Below are positions 43,772 through 52,667 of a stretch of DNA of 64,000 nucleotides, piece by piece. The notes beneath the pieces were generated by a model. It worked only from the letters and a program-made list of their open reading frames with translations. It was not told the DNA's origin and did not search any database. This DNA comes from Heyndrickxia sporothermodurans (GTDB lineage Bacteria; Bacillota; Bacilli; Bacillales; Bacillaceae_C). The DNA lies in NCBI GenBank assembly GCA_018333075.1, contig BORH01000007.1, positions 124,001-188,000 of the forward strand, in the 5' to 3' direction. The translations under genes were made by a program, and so were the position numbers. Positions within the stretch are counted from its first letter, which is position 1. Every line of letters begins with the position of its first letter.

Positions 43772-44178
43772 TGGCCTGCACACTCACTTAAAATTTTTAA
43801 CGCCTGTTTGATTAAAGCCTGTTCATGATCGTCTAATTGGTTTAATACTTTTTTTAATTTTTCTTCATCTAAGCTTGTATTCCTATTCAATACTTCTTTT
43901 CCCTCATCTGTAAGACAAAGGATTACTTTTCTTTCATCTAAAGGATCTCTCTTCTTAATTAAATAGTTCTTCTCAATCATTCTTTTCACATGTTCAGAAG
44001 CCGTATTATGAGAAACTTGTATATAAGATGAGATTTCATTTATTCCAATATTCTCCCTTTTGTCTACAAGCTGAAGAATACGAACGGCTTGGTGGGAAAT
44101 CTTTTCTTTATGTGGATAATGTAAGTGAAAATATATATCTGTCCAATATTGATTTAACAAAATAGCTGTATGGTTCAA
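43762..44178 (-). CDS. MarR-family regulator
   Basis: 138 aa from TTG 44178, chosen for GAGAGG 8 nt upstream; the frame is open further but has no site. The winged HTH (EKISHQAVRILQLVDKRENI, SSYIQVSHNTASEHVKRMIE, then the wing KRDPLDERKVILCLTDEG) is characteristic. It overlaps the DUF3147 gene. A 29-bp palindrome covers its own -10 region (44198-44226). Confidence 0.88.
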   Translation of the reverse strand: MNHTAILLNQYWTDIYFHLHYPHKEKISHQAVRILQLVDKRENIGINEISSYIQVSHNTASEHVKRMIEKNYLIKKRDPLDERKVILCLTDEGKEVLNRNTSLDEEKLKKVLNQLDDHEQALIKQALKILSECAGQCL

Positions 44179-44197
44179 AATGATCACCTCTCTACAT

Positions 44198-44226
44198 CGC
44201 ATAAAACGATTATATCGTATTTTGCG
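44198..44226 (-). promoter_or_regulatory. Probable MarR operator overlapping the marR-like promoter
   Basis: A 29-bp palindrome: outer arms CGCA/TGCG, inner arms ACGAT/ATCGT around TAT. On the minus strand the promoter is TTGTTT, 17 nt, TATAAT. The TATAAT (44209-44214) sits at the centre of the palindrome, so binding would block transcription. Confidence 0.75.
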
Positions 44227-44326
44227 ATATAAAACAAAATTATTTTTCGTCAATATTTCTTTTCACTGCGCATATAGTTTTAAAAAGACGGTTTTAATAA
44301 AACGATAAATAGAGGTGACCTAACGA

Positions 44327-44893
44327 TTGTATGAACTTCTTGTTCTTTCACTTTTAATGAAATTTCCCTTACATGCTTATCTTATTTCAAAAATAGCGAA
44401 TGATACGATTGGTCCTTGGGAAAAGGTAAGCAGGGGTACTCTCTCTACACTTCTTAACAAACTTCATAGTACAGGGCTTATTCAAGAAACAGATTCGAAA
44501 AATGTTCCCTTTCCATCTGAACGTCCCTCCTGTACCTATGAAATAACATCTAAAGGAAAATCACGTTTTTATGACTTGATGATGGAAACCGAAAAAAACC
44601 TAGGGAACTATCAAAAAATTTTCCATATAAAGGTGAATTATTTAGAGCTTTTAAGCAATAATGACCAAATATTCTTGGTGAATCATTTTATTAAATATTG
44701 TCAAAAAGCTATAAATCATATTAAGGAGCAACAATTAGAATTTGATCATCATCCAGATCAAATAGAATCAATGAAAGAAACCTCATTTTATAAAACGATC
44801 CGCAGTTTAATGGATCTTCAAATTAGTCACTGGAAGCTTGAATGGGAGTGGGCTACTCAATTAAAACAGCAAATTATTAATACTGAAAAATAA
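44327..44893 (+). CDS. PadR-family regulator
   Basis: 188 aa. PadR winged HTH in LVLSLLMKFPLHAYLISKIA and VSRGTLSTLLNKLHSTGLIQ, with a long helical C-terminal dimerisation region (QISHWKLEWEWATQLKQQII). TTG 44327 follows AGAGGTGACC. It lies 20 bp upstream of a SnoaL-like gene and probably controls that unit. Confidence 0.85.
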   Translation: MYELLVLSLLMKFPLHAYLISKIANDTIGPWEKVSRGTLSTLLNKLHSTGLIQETDSKNVPFPSERPSCTYEITSKGKSRFYDLMMETEKNLGNYQKIFHIKVNYLELLSNNDQIFLVNHFIKYCQKAINHIKEQQLEFDHHPDQIESMKETSFYKTIRSLMDLQISHWKLEWEWATQLKQQIINTEK

Positions 44894-44913
44894 AAGAGAG
44901 GATGGATTATTCA

Positions 44914-45360
44914 ATGATACAGGAGATGACTTCTGACAAAAAGCTTATAAATACTGTATTTGAAGAATTGTTTTCTGCCTGGAGCAATGGAGATGCAAAA
45001 GCTTTTGCAGATTGCTTTACTGAGGATGTAGATTATGTCACCTTTTTTGGGCAACATCTAAAAGGCAAACAACAAGTTGAAATGTCACATCAAGAATTAT
45101 TTCAAGGGGTACTGAAAGGCACACAAATGCAAGGGCGAATAACAGAAATACGCTTCCTTAATGAGGATATCGCTATTGTACATTGTATTGGGAACACAAA
45201 AATGGCTTGGCAAAAGGAATACTCTAAAAAGAGAGAATCGATAAATACGAACATTTTAATAAGGAATAATCATATATGGAAAATATCCGCTTTCCATAAT
45301 TGCCGTATAAAGGAACCAAATTTTTTGGCAAAATGGATTATGAAGCAAAAGAAAAAATAA
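44914..45360 (+). CDS. SnoaL/DUF4440-like (SgcJ-type) protein
   Basis: 148 aa of NTF2-like fold: LINTVFEELFSAWSNGDAKA FADCF and VDYVTFFGQHLKGKQQVEMS are typical of the SgcJ/EcaC group, with VHCIGNTKMAWQ in the core. The start at 44914 is preferred because GAGAGGA is about 12 nt upstream, while ATG 44902 touches it. It is co-transcribed with the PadR gene. No activity can be assigned. Confidence 0.75.
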   Translation: MIQEMTSDKKLINTVFEELFSAWSNGDAKAFADCFTEDVDYVTFFGQHLKGKQQVEMSHQELFQGVLKGTQMQGRITEIRFLNEDIAIVHCIGNTKMAWQKEYSKKRESINTNILIRNNHIWKISAFHNCRIKEPNFLAKWIMKQKKK

Positions 45361-45463
45361 CCTTCATACTTTCTTCAGGCCTATGCAATATCAGTTCCTT
45401 CCTTCAGCTTCATATATTATCTCACTCCTTTTCATTAATTAAGAAAAAAAGATCTAATTTGAA

Positions 45464-45988
45464 CTAATTGCTTTTTTCAAACATGACATTCTCAATCTTT
45501 TGATCCAAACGCTGGATCAATGCTTTTTCTTTGAGTCTATCAATCTTTCGATAATGGTGTAGATTTTCCGGCTGCTTATCCTTTTCATCTGCTAAATGAA
45601 TAATTTTCTGTAATGGTGCCAGTTCATATTTTCCTTTAGGAAGTGCGGAATCGGTGTGAAATAAAATAGCATGGGCGATTTCCTTTGCTGCTTGCTTGTC
45701 TTCTCCTAAACGAATTAATAGTTTATGTGCTCTTTCCGCTCCTTTTATCGGATGAATATCATACTCGCGATATTGCTGATAATCCCATTGTCCATCGCTA
45801 TACCATTCGTAATGACCAATATCATGTAAGAAACCTGCTTTTGCCGCCCAATCAGGATTTACATTATGGCCCTTAGCCAGATGAAGGGCATAGTAAGCTA
45901 CTGAGATCGCATGGGCCATACCGGATCTTCTAATATATTTTTGTGAAATTGGGTGGTTATATATATCAATTAATTTCACTTTTGCCAT
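45464..45988 (-). CDS. HD-domain phosphohydrolase
   Basis: 174 aa. The HD-domain metal ligands are in SGMAHAISVAYYALHLA, KAGFLHDIGHYEW (HD pair) and HLADEKDKQ. Such proteins cleave phosphoester bonds in nucleotides or related compounds. ATG follows GGAGGAAAC. The gene stands alone. Confidence 0.85.
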   Translation of the reverse strand: MAKVKLIDIYNHPISQKYIRRSGMAHAISVAYYALHLAKGHNVNPDWAAKAGFLHDIGHYEWYSDGQWDYQQYREYDIHPIKGAERAHKLLIRLGEDKQAAKEIAHAILFHTDSALPKGKYELAPLQKIIHLADEKDKQPENLHHYRKIDRLKEKALIQRLDQKIENVMFEKSN

Positions 45989-46099
45989 TGAAAGTTTCCT
46001 CCTTCATTAAGGTTAAATTATCGATATATTAGCATCAAAATGGATGAAAATCAATTATATTATTTAGAAAAAATTTTCTCTTGTTTCATTTCTTTTATT

Positions 46100-46123
46100 A
46101 GGTTACTATTGTGGAGGTAACCT
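46100..46123 (+). promoter_or_regulatory. Palindrome in front of the MFS transporter gene
   Basis: AGGTTAC and GTAACCT arms, 10 bp apart, 20 bp upstream of the MFS start. A candidate site for the TrmB-type regulator encoded just beyond the transporter. Confidence 0.5.
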
Positions 46124-46142
46124 TTAAAGAAAGGAGCAAATC

Positions 46143-47315
46143 ATGGATAAACGTGTTTACTTATTAACTATTGTTTCGTTTGTTGTAGGTATGGTTGAGT
46201 TGATTATTGGTGGTATATTAGACTTGATTTCAAAGGATTTAAATATTAGTCTTGGACAAACAGGACTTCTCATTACAATATTTTCACTCGTTTATGCCAT
46301 TTCCGCCCCCCTGTTATTAACATTCACTTCAAAAATTGAGCGGAAACGATTAACGATTTTTGCTTTATTTATATTTTTCATTGGGAATGCAGTAGCAGTC
46401 ATAAGCACATCCTATCTCATGTTATTAATTGCACGCATCATCTCTGCTGCTAGCGGTTCATTGCTTGTTGTTTTATGTGTAACGATTGCATCAAATATTG
46501 TTGAAGAAAAATATCGTGCCCGAGCAATCGGAATTGTTTTTATGGGAATTAGTGCATCGCTTGTATTAGGAGTTCCAATTGGCTTGATGTTAGGAAATTC
46601 TTTCGGATGGCGAGCACCATTCATATTAATCTTATTCCTTACGCTACTATCAATTGCAGGAGTCTATTTCTTTATGGGCAAAATTGAACCGAAACCTTCG
46701 ATTCCGATCGGAGAGCAGCTGCGTACATTAAAAAACCGAAAAGTACTGTTTGCCCAACTGACTTCCTTTTTGTTTTTAGCTGGACATTTAACCCTTTACG
46801 GATACTTAACTCCTTTTTTAAAAATGACATTGGGATTAAATGAAGGATGGGTTAGTATCGTGTATTTAATTTTTGGCGTTGCAGCGGTAGCTGGCGGAGG
46901 CTTAGGCGGGATACTAGCAGATCGCTTTGGTACGAAGCATACCATTATTGCTGTCATTATTTTCTTCGGGCTGTCGATTTTCGCCATTCCTTATACTATA
47001 TTTGCGTTTCCATTATTCTTAATCGTCATGGTCATCTGGAGTATGCTGAGCTGGGCAATTACACCAGCCATGCAAAGCTACCTTATTGAGGCATCTCCTG
47101 AAACATCTGATATCCAGCAAAGCCTGAATAATTCGGCTCTTCATTTTGGGATAGCCTTTGGTTCTTTCATTGGCGGCTTAGTAATCGAGCATGCATCTGT
47201 TGAAGAAAATGCTACGGTTGGCGGTTTATTTATTATCTTGGCATTAGGTGCAGCAGCCATTTCCATGGCGAAAAGAAGAAATGAATCAAAGACTCTGGTT
47301 TCAAACACGAAATAA
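46143..47315 (+). CDS. MFS transporter (drug/sugar efflux, AraJ-like)
   Basis: 390 aa with 12 predicted spans. FVVGMVELIIGGILDLISKD and the loop RKRLTIFALFIFFIGNAVAV match the DHA1/AraJ type. RARAIGIVFMGISASLVLGV is the usual motif C-like segment (VLGVPIG). ATG follows GAAAGGAG. A palindrome precedes it and a TrmB regulator lies convergent downstream. Confidence 0.88.
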   Translation: MDKRVYLLTIVSFVVGMVELIIGGILDLISKDLNISLGQTGLLITIFSLVYAISAPLLLTFTSKIERKRLTIFALFIFFIGNAVAVISTSYLMLLIARIISAASGSLLVVLCVTIASNIVEEKYRARAIGIVFMGISASLVLGVPIGLMLGNSFGWRAPFILILFLTLLSIAGVYFFMGKIEPKPSIPIGEQLRTLKNRKVLFAQLTSFLFLAGHLTLYGYLTPFLKMTLGLNEGWVSIVYLIFGVAAVAGGGLGGILADRFGTKHTIIAVIIFFGLSIFAIPYTIFAFPLFLIVMVIWSMLSWAITPAMQSYLIEASPETSDIQQSLNNSALHFGIAFGSFIGGLVIEHASVEENATVGGLFIILALGAAAISMAKRRNESKTLVSNTK

Positions 47316-47329
47316 TATCCTACAGCGAA

Positions 47330-47367
47330 GAAGCTGATTCATTGAATATTGAATCAGCTTCTTTTTT
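47330..47367. terminator. Bidirectional terminator between MFS and TrmB genes
   Basis: GAAGCTGATTCA and TGAATCAGCTTC, 12 perfect pairs, then TTTTTT. It extends into the TrmB stop codon. Confidence 0.85.
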
Positions 47368-48124
47368 AGTATCTTAATTTCATTAAGATAGGTTTTATCT
47401 CTTCATCATTCATTAATAAATCATAATATTTTTCGTTCACTTTCGCTAGGGCGACATCATGATAAAAGAACTCAGTGAAAAATTTGATAAACGGTTTAGA
47501 CATCGTCTTTAATGCCTGCCAGGATTGATGCTCCACTCCAGCAAAAATAACTTCTTTATCATCAACCATAATTAATCGATATTGCTCCAATGCTTTATGT
47601 TCTTCTGTAGGAATTAGTTTATGTACTTTGGATAAATTCATTTCCAAATCACCGACTACCAGAACTTCAACCTCTACTCCCTGTTTCTCTTTTTCCTCCA
47701 GCATTGGTAAGTATTCAACTAAATCTTCTTTCCATGATGAGATTAGAATCGATTTTTTTGCCTCTTGAACAAGCTGCTTACTTTGTGCCTTAATCGATGA
47801 ATCAATTTTCAAACTCCAAACATGCTCATCATAAAAGGTTTTCTTAGATTTGCTTTTTTTCAATTGGTTAACATAGTCCTGGAATTCAGAGGTCAGCTTT
47901 TCAATCACTGTAGCTATTGGTAGTGCCGTATATAGCTTTTTCTTTTCAGAGATCGAATCAAGCACCATTCCTTTTTCAATTAGACGAGAAATAACCTCAT
48001 ATATTTTTGCCTTTGGGACACCAGAATATTTCACAATATTTGTTGCATCCATTGGTTCCTCACTCGAGGCCAGGACTTCAAAAACCTTACTTTCATATTG
48101 AGAAAAACCGAATTTTTGTAGCAT
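47366..48124 (-). CDS. TrmB-family transcriptional regulator
   Basis: 252 aa. TrmB HTH (FGFSQYESKVFEVLASSEEP, IVKYSGVPKAKIYEVISRLI) and a PLD-like effector domain (ISSWKEDLVEYLPMLEEKE). TrmB proteins bind sugars or related ligands and control transporters. ATG follows GAGGAGGAACT. Convergent with the MFS gene. The paralogue at 50988 has the same plan. Confidence 0.87.
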   Translation of the reverse strand: MLQKFGFSQYESKVFEVLASSEEPMDATNIVKYSGVPKAKIYEVISRLIEKGMVLDSISEKKKLYTALPIATVIEKLTSEFQDYVNQLKKSKSKKTFYDEHVWSLKIDSSIKAQSKQLVQEAKKSILISSWKEDLVEYLPMLEEKEKQGVEVEVLVVGDLEMNLSKVHKLIPTEEHKALEQYRLIMVDDKEVIFAGVEHQSWQALKTMSKPFIKFFTEFFYHDVALAKVNEKYYDLLMNDEEIKPILMKLRY

Positions 48125-48254
48125 AGTTCCTCCTCATTTTTCCTTTTGCATCTATTAATAATAATAAAATAAAATGAAAGCCAATTCCATTGATCATCTT
48201 ATTTCTCAAAAATATCCTCAAAATTAATATTGTTATTTAGTCATAATATGTGAA

Positions 48255-49386
48255 TATCCTCGATTATTTCTTCCGTTGAATGCACTTATCACCAATGAGA
48301 GAACGATATCTACAGGATTTTTACTTTTATCTACAAAAAATCAAGAGTTATCTCCTGAAAAAAGAAAGATAACTTCCTATTTGAGAAATTTATCTCCATA
48401 AAAATGTAGATATCTCCCTTCAAATATAGTTATCAACAATGAAAAGAAGATATCCTCCTCAACTCATAGATATCAACAGATAAGTCTGGATAGCTACTAT
48501 TTAAGTAAAATATCTGCAAATGCATAAATAGCCAATGTATTTTTATAGAAGAGCATCCTCAAATGTGAATCTGCCTTAGAAAATAGCCCTATTTCTTCCT
48601 TCTAATGCACTTATCACCAATGAATTAACGATATCTACAGGATTTTTACTCTTATCTACAAAAAATCAAGAGTTATCTCCGATAACTTCCTATTTGAGAA
48701 ATTTATCTCCATAGAAACGAAGATATCCCCCTTCAAACATAGTTATCAACAAAGAAAAGAAGATATCCACCCCAACTCATAGATATCAGCTAAGAAAAAG
48801 AGATTTCCTCCTCAATTCATAGATATCACCTAAGAACAAGAGATTTCCTCCTCAATTCATAGATATCAGCAAAGAAAAAGAGATTTCCCCCTCAACTCAT
48901 AGATATCACTAGAAAAAAATCTGGATATCTGCTAATTAAGTAAAATATCTGCCAATGTATTAAAGAATGTTAAATTTTTTCCAATTATCTTACTGACTTT
49001 GCATAAATAGCTGAGGTATTTTTATGGAAGAGTTTCCTCAAAAGTGAATCTGCCTTAGGAAATAGCCTTATTTCTTCCTTCTCATGCACTTATCACCAAT
49101 AAGAGAACGATATCTACAGGATTTTTACACTTATCTACAAAAAATTAAGAGTTATCTCCTGAAAAAAGAAAGATAACTCCCTGTTTGAGAAAATTATCTC
49201 CATAAAAATGTAGATATCTCCCTTCAAACAAAGTTATCAACAAAGAAAAGATTATATCCTCCTTAACGCATAAATATCTGCTAAGGAAAAGAGATTTCCT
49301 CCTCTTCGCATAGTTATCCTCGAAGAACAAGAGATATCAACATAAAAATCTGGATATCTACTATTTAAGTAAGATATCTGCGAACG
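48255..49386. repeat. 20-21 bp array, core (G)(A/T)TATCnnC, in three higher-order copies
   Basis: TATC-type cores recur every 20 or 21 bp (48287, 48307, 48328, 48349, 48370, 48391, 48411, 48431, 48451, 48471, 48491, 48511). The block is organised in larger repeats starting at 48265, 48590 and 49069 with nearly identical openings (TATTTCTTCC, GCACTTATCACCAAT, GATATCTACAGGATTTTTAC). The middle copy carries three extra 40-bp units at 48781-48900. No credible gene was found in the 1.27-kb gap. Confidence 0.9.
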
Positions 49387-49397
49387 TAATAAAGATG

Positions 49398-49961
49398 TTA
49401 CAATATTCCCCAATCATCTTTGCTGAGAATGTAATGATTATGCTGCTCTCCTTCAATTTCTACATTTCCATTCATACGAAATCCACATTTTTGAATTACT
49501 TTATTAGAGCTTATATTATGAGGGAGAACAACGGCATTAAGTCGTTCAACATCGGTATTTTCAAATAAATAATTGATCAACCCTTTGGCTGCTTTTGTTG
49601 TGTATCCCCTGTTTCGATAATGTTTTGAAATAGCATAAGCGATTTCTCTATTGGGTTTATTCAGCTCTTCTTTAATACCTGTATTACAGAAACCAATGAA
49701 TTCTCCTGTTTCCTTTAATATAATTCCTAGCTTTAAATAATTTGCACCTCCGATATTAGGTACTGCTGCCAAAAATTTTTTATTGCCTGGAATCTCGTAA
49801 TTTGTAACCCAGTTTAATCGTTGTTCTCTCGTTGAACGCCAATTTGGTAAAAATTCATATACTTCAGGTTGTGAGGTTATTTCATAAATACTATCTACAT
49901 CTTCCATTCTAAATTCTCTTAGTACTATTTCACCACAGTCTATTGTAAATAAATTGTTCAT
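49398..49961 (-). CDS. GNAT acetyltransferase (RimJ/RimL type)
   Basis: 187 aa. IVLREFRMEDVDSIYEITSQ-type opening, HYRNRGYTTKAAKGLINYLF acetyl-CoA loop and NISSNKVIQKCGFRMNGNVE C-terminal motif. ATG follows GGAAGAGGATAGAT. Its 3' end borders the long repeat array. Acceptor unknown. Confidence 0.87.
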   Translation of the reverse strand: MNNLFTIDCGEIVLREFRMEDVDSIYEITSQPEVYEFLPNWRSTREQRLNWVTNYEIPGNKKFLAAVPNIGGANYLKLGIILKETGEFIGFCNTGIKEELNKPNREIAYAISKHYRNRGYTTKAAKGLINYLFENTDVERLNAVVLPHNISSNKVIQKCGFRMNGNVEIEGEQHNHYILSKDDWGIL

Positions 49962-50075
49962 ATCTATCCTCTTCCCCTTTGCTAGATTAACTTTTCCATT
50001 TATAAGTGTTGATTAAATTATATCTGACTTACATTACTTGAAAAAACCTCATACTTTTTTCATAAAAGAAAATAA

Positions 50076-50102
50076 GCCAATGCAGTTTAAAACCACATTG
50101 GC
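50076..50102 (-). terminator. Terminator of the CD3324-like gene
   Basis: GCCAATG and CATTGGC arms with a T-rich tail on the minus strand. Confidence 0.6.
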
Positions 50103-50107
50103 CAATT

Positions 50108-50386
50108 TCATAAGTTTTTTCTTTTTTCTATTAGTACAATTCTTTGAATACTTTTTGAGGACAAATAATATTTTTCACCCAAAGTAGTCGTATCTATTCC
50201 CGATAGATAATCATGATAAATAGTAGAATTTCTTAATTCCAATTCTCTTTTTGTAGCGGTTCCGGACCCCCAACTCTTTTTATTATCTTCTTTTCGGGGG
50301 ATATAGATATATTCTCCATCAACATATGTTTGAATTAGCTCTATCAGCTCGGCTGGTAGAATATGCTTTACTTTTTTATAGCTCAT
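50108..50386 (-). CDS. CD3324-family HTH protein
   Basis: 92 aa. HILPAELIELIQTYVDGEYI, YIPRKEDNKKSWGSGTATKR and EKYYLSSKSIQRIVLIEKRK match the CD3324 family, a Mor-like HTH. ATG follows AGGAGTGCAAAA. A perfect 11-bp hairpin (CAAAGGCTATT and complement, about 50424-50468) lies some 40 nt upstream. Likely DNA-binding; targets unknown. Confidence 0.82.
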   Translation of the reverse strand: MSYKKVKHILPAELIELIQTYVDGEYIYIPRKEDNKKSWGSGTATKRELELRNSTIYHDYLSGIDTTTLGEKYYLSSKSIQRIVLIEKRKNL

Positions 50387-50627
50387 TTTTGCACTCCTAA
50401 ATGTGAATATTTCTTTTTAGGAAGAACAAAGGCTATTTTTTATTAATGTAAATATGCAATAGCCTTTGCTATGCAAAAATAGTAATCTTTCTCATACAAT
50501 CAATCCTCCTTGCATTTACTCCCATATTATACTTTATTTTCGCAATATCAGTAATAATATTCAGATATTTTCAGCACATACAATGAACGCATGGTAAAAT
50601 AAGGTGAAAACAATTCCGGAGGTGCGC

Positions 50628-50933
50628 ATGTATACATATGATTCGTTTGTAACAAATGGTGCCTTTACTTTATTAAGACCTATTTTCATCACGTTTATTA
50701 TTGCATCTTTATTACTCTTCCTTTTCATCCTTTTTCCTAAAACAAGGAAAAAATGGATGAATGGGTTTACTGTTGTATGTTTATCACTTGTTTTTTCCAT
50801 CGTTTCAGCACAAACGCTTTTTTATGATGCAATCATAGTTGATGAGATTGGTCTTGGAGGGGATTACGTGTTTATTCATTGTCATTTTGAGCTTGGTGAA
50901 TCCGATTATTTACTTCTACTTACAAAATCTTAA
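50628..50933 (+). CDS. Hypothetical two-span membrane protein
   Basis: 101 aa with spans at about residues 16-36 (PIFITFIIASLLLFLFILF) and 48-66 (FTVVCLSLVFSIVSA). The C-terminal soluble tail is acidic. ATG 50628 follows CCGGAGGTGCGC, supporting that start over one at 50604. Family not recognised. A terminator follows. Confidence 0.65.
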   Translation: MYTYDSFVTNGAFTLLRPIFITFIIASLLLFLFILFPKTRKKWMNGFTVVCLSLVFSIVSAQTLFYDAIIVDEIGLGGDYVFIHCHFELGESDYLLLLTKS

Positions 50934-50952
50934 AAAGAACAACATACAAAAA

Positions 50953-50980
50953 GAGAACTTCTGATCATTTCGAAGTTCTC
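50953..50980. terminator. Bidirectional terminator
   Basis: GAGAACTTC and GAAGTTCTC perfect 9-bp arms between convergent genes. Confidence 0.7.
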
Positions 50981-50987
50981 ATCTGTA

Positions 50988-51755
50988 TTAACTAAAGAAT
51001 TTCTCTCTTTCGGAAGCAATCCACGAGTCGCTATCTTTTGCTAGACGGTTCACTAAAATGTCGTGCCAAATATAATTTTCTAATAGATAAATATGAACTG
51101 GATCATCTGTGTAAAAGGCTGTATCCTTTTGCTCGAGGGAGTGTCCGTAAACCATTTCCTTTCCATCGATAGAAAGAATAAACCATTTATGATCACCAAT
51201 ATTTTGTACATAATCTGTCTGTCGATGTACCTCTAAGCCTGGTAATGGATCAGCTATTTGAAACACCATCCCTTTAAGAGAACAGTCTGTCTGCTTCTTT
51301 TTTAGATCGTCCAATAGTTGCTGATACATTGATTCCCATAAAGATGCGACCACCCTTTTTTCCGCACGACGAAGAAGGATCCGACAAAAGGAAAGAATAT
51401 TGTCTTCTCCTTTCAATGTTGTCACACGGGTATCTGCTTCTGGCTCTTCTTTTTCAAACCATTTCAGTTCCTTTTTTACCGATTCAAAGGTATCTTTCCA
51501 TTTTGATTCAATTGATTCTAAAAAAACATCCACAGGAAGAGGGGAGTATAAAATGTTATCATTTACCTCCTCTTTTAGAACCATTCCTTTTTCTTCTAAA
51601 TCATTTAATACTTCATAAATTCGAGCCCTTGGAACTCCCGAGTCTTTGCTTACTTGATATGCGCTTGATGTTCCTTGGCGAACTAAGGATACATATGATT
51701 TTGCTTCATATTTATTAAAACCTAAGGTTTGAATTTTATGGATAAGCTCTTCCAT
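50988..51755 (-). CDS. TrmB-family transcriptional regulator
   Basis: 255 aa from ATG 51755 (GTGGGG upstream). HTH in TLGFNKYEAKSYVSLVRQGT and VSKDSGVPRARIYEVLNDLE; effector domain with VVASLWESMYQQLLDDLKKK. It has the same layout as 47366-48124. Divergent from the TSUP gene at 51873, with a 28-bp palindrome between them. Confidence 0.87.
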   Translation of the reverse strand: MEELIHKIQTLGFNKYEAKSYVSLVRQGTSSAYQVSKDSGVPRARIYEVLNDLEEKGMVLKEEVNDNILYSPLPVDVFLESIESKWKDTFESVKKELKWFEKEEPEADTRVTTLKGEDNILSFCRILLRRAEKRVVASLWESMYQQLLDDLKKKQTDCSLKGMVFQIADPLPGLEVHRQTDYVQNIGDHKWFILSIDGKEMVYGHSLEQKDTAFYTDDPVHIYLLENYIWHDILVNRLAKDSDSWIASEREKFFS

Positions 51756-51810
51756 TCGCATCCCCACAATCATATATAATAGTAATTTTATTATAACTTG
51801 AAAAAAACTA

Positions 51811-51855
51811 TTTACAAACGCGATTATCATAGTTACTATTTACGTAGTGACTATG
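51811..51855 (+). promoter_or_regulatory. TSUP gene promoter with overlapping operator palindrome
   Basis: TTTACA (51811-51816), 17 nt, TACTAT (51834-51839). A palindrome with arms CATAGTTACT (51828-51837) and AGTGACTATG (51846-51855) covers the -10 and start region. ACT-N8-AGT resembles TrmB-type half sites, so the divergent TrmB protein is the natural candidate. Confidence 0.7.
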
Positions 51856-51872
51856 CATTTAGGAGGAATACC

Positions 51873-52637
51873 ATGCATGACATCCATTTGTATACATTAC
51901 TTTTCTTAATATGTGCTGGTTTTCTTGCCTCTTTTATTGATGCAGTTGTAGGTGGTGGTGGACTCATTTCGATACCAGCACTTCTATTTGTTGGACTTCC
52001 TCCATCAACAGCAATAGCAACAAATAAATTAGCCAGCTCTATGGGATCTCTAACAAGTACCATTTCGTTTATTCGATCAGGAAAAGTGAATTTTCGTTTA
52101 GTATCAAAGCTTTTCCCTTTAACGATCATTGGTGCACTTCTTGGCGCTTTTATTGTCAAGCATGTATCAGCTGAAATCCTAAGACCATTAGTATTAGTTT
52201 TGTTAATTGCCGTTGCCGTTTATACGATTCTTAAAAAGGATTGGGGAAAAGATTCAAAATATAAAGGGATGTCGAGAAATCAAGCGATCCTTTTTTCCAT
52301 AGTTATTTTTCTTATCGGTTTTTATGATGGGTTTTTCGGTGCAGGGACTGGATCATTTTTATTATTTGCTTTTTTAATGCTTGGTTTTGATTTTGTTCAA
52401 TCAGCAGGAAACGCAAAGTTTCTTAATTTTGCAAGTAATTTTTTAGCCCTTCTAATGTTTATATATTTGGGCATTGTTAATTTTGCCTATGGTATTCCGA
52501 TGGGAATCGCGATGATTATTGGAGCTTTCATCGGTTCAAACTTCGCTATTAAAAAAGGTGTTTCCTATATAAGGGTCCTTTTTATTATCGTTACCCTCTT
52601 TCTTATTGGGAAAAATATTTTTGATTATATCAAATAA
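51873..52637 (+). CDS. TSUP (TauE/SafE) family membrane transporter
   Basis: 254 aa with about eight spans. FLASFIDAVVGGGGLISIPA is the family's first motif and GFYDGFFGAGTGSFLLFAFL the second. TSUP proteins export sulfite, sulfoacetate or related anions. ATG 51873 follows AGGAGGAATACC. It is probably repressed by the divergent TrmB protein. Confidence 0.9.
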   Translation: MHDIHLYTLLFLICAGFLASFIDAVVGGGGLISIPALLFVGLPPSTAIATNKLASSMGSLTSTISFIRSGKVNFRLVSKLFPLTIIGALLGAFIVKHVSAEILRPLVLVLLIAVAVYTILKKDWGKDSKYKGMSRNQAILFSIVIFLIGFYDGFFGAGTGSFLLFAFLMLGFDFVQSAGNAKFLNFASNFLALLMFIYLGIVNFAYGIPMGIAMIIGAFIGSNFAIKKGVSYIRVLFIIVTLFLIGKNIFDYIK

Positions 52638-52667
52638 AGCTCGCCGATTTCTATATCGGCAAGCTTT
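52636..52667 (+). terminator. Terminator after the TSUP gene
   Basis: AAAGCT-GCCGAT and ATCGGC-AGCTTT form a 12-bp stem with one mismatch pair. Confidence 0.7.

Noticed and set aside
18191-49386. CRISPR arrays
   Set aside because: Repeat cores are only 9-11 bp and spacers 10-12 bp, far shorter than CRISPR. There is no leader and no cas gene.
48255-49386. Replication origin or DnaA-box cluster in the TATC array
   Set aside because: TTATC-like words recur, and TTATCAACA resembles a DnaA box, but most units depart from the DnaA consensus and no dnaA or dnaN lies nearby.
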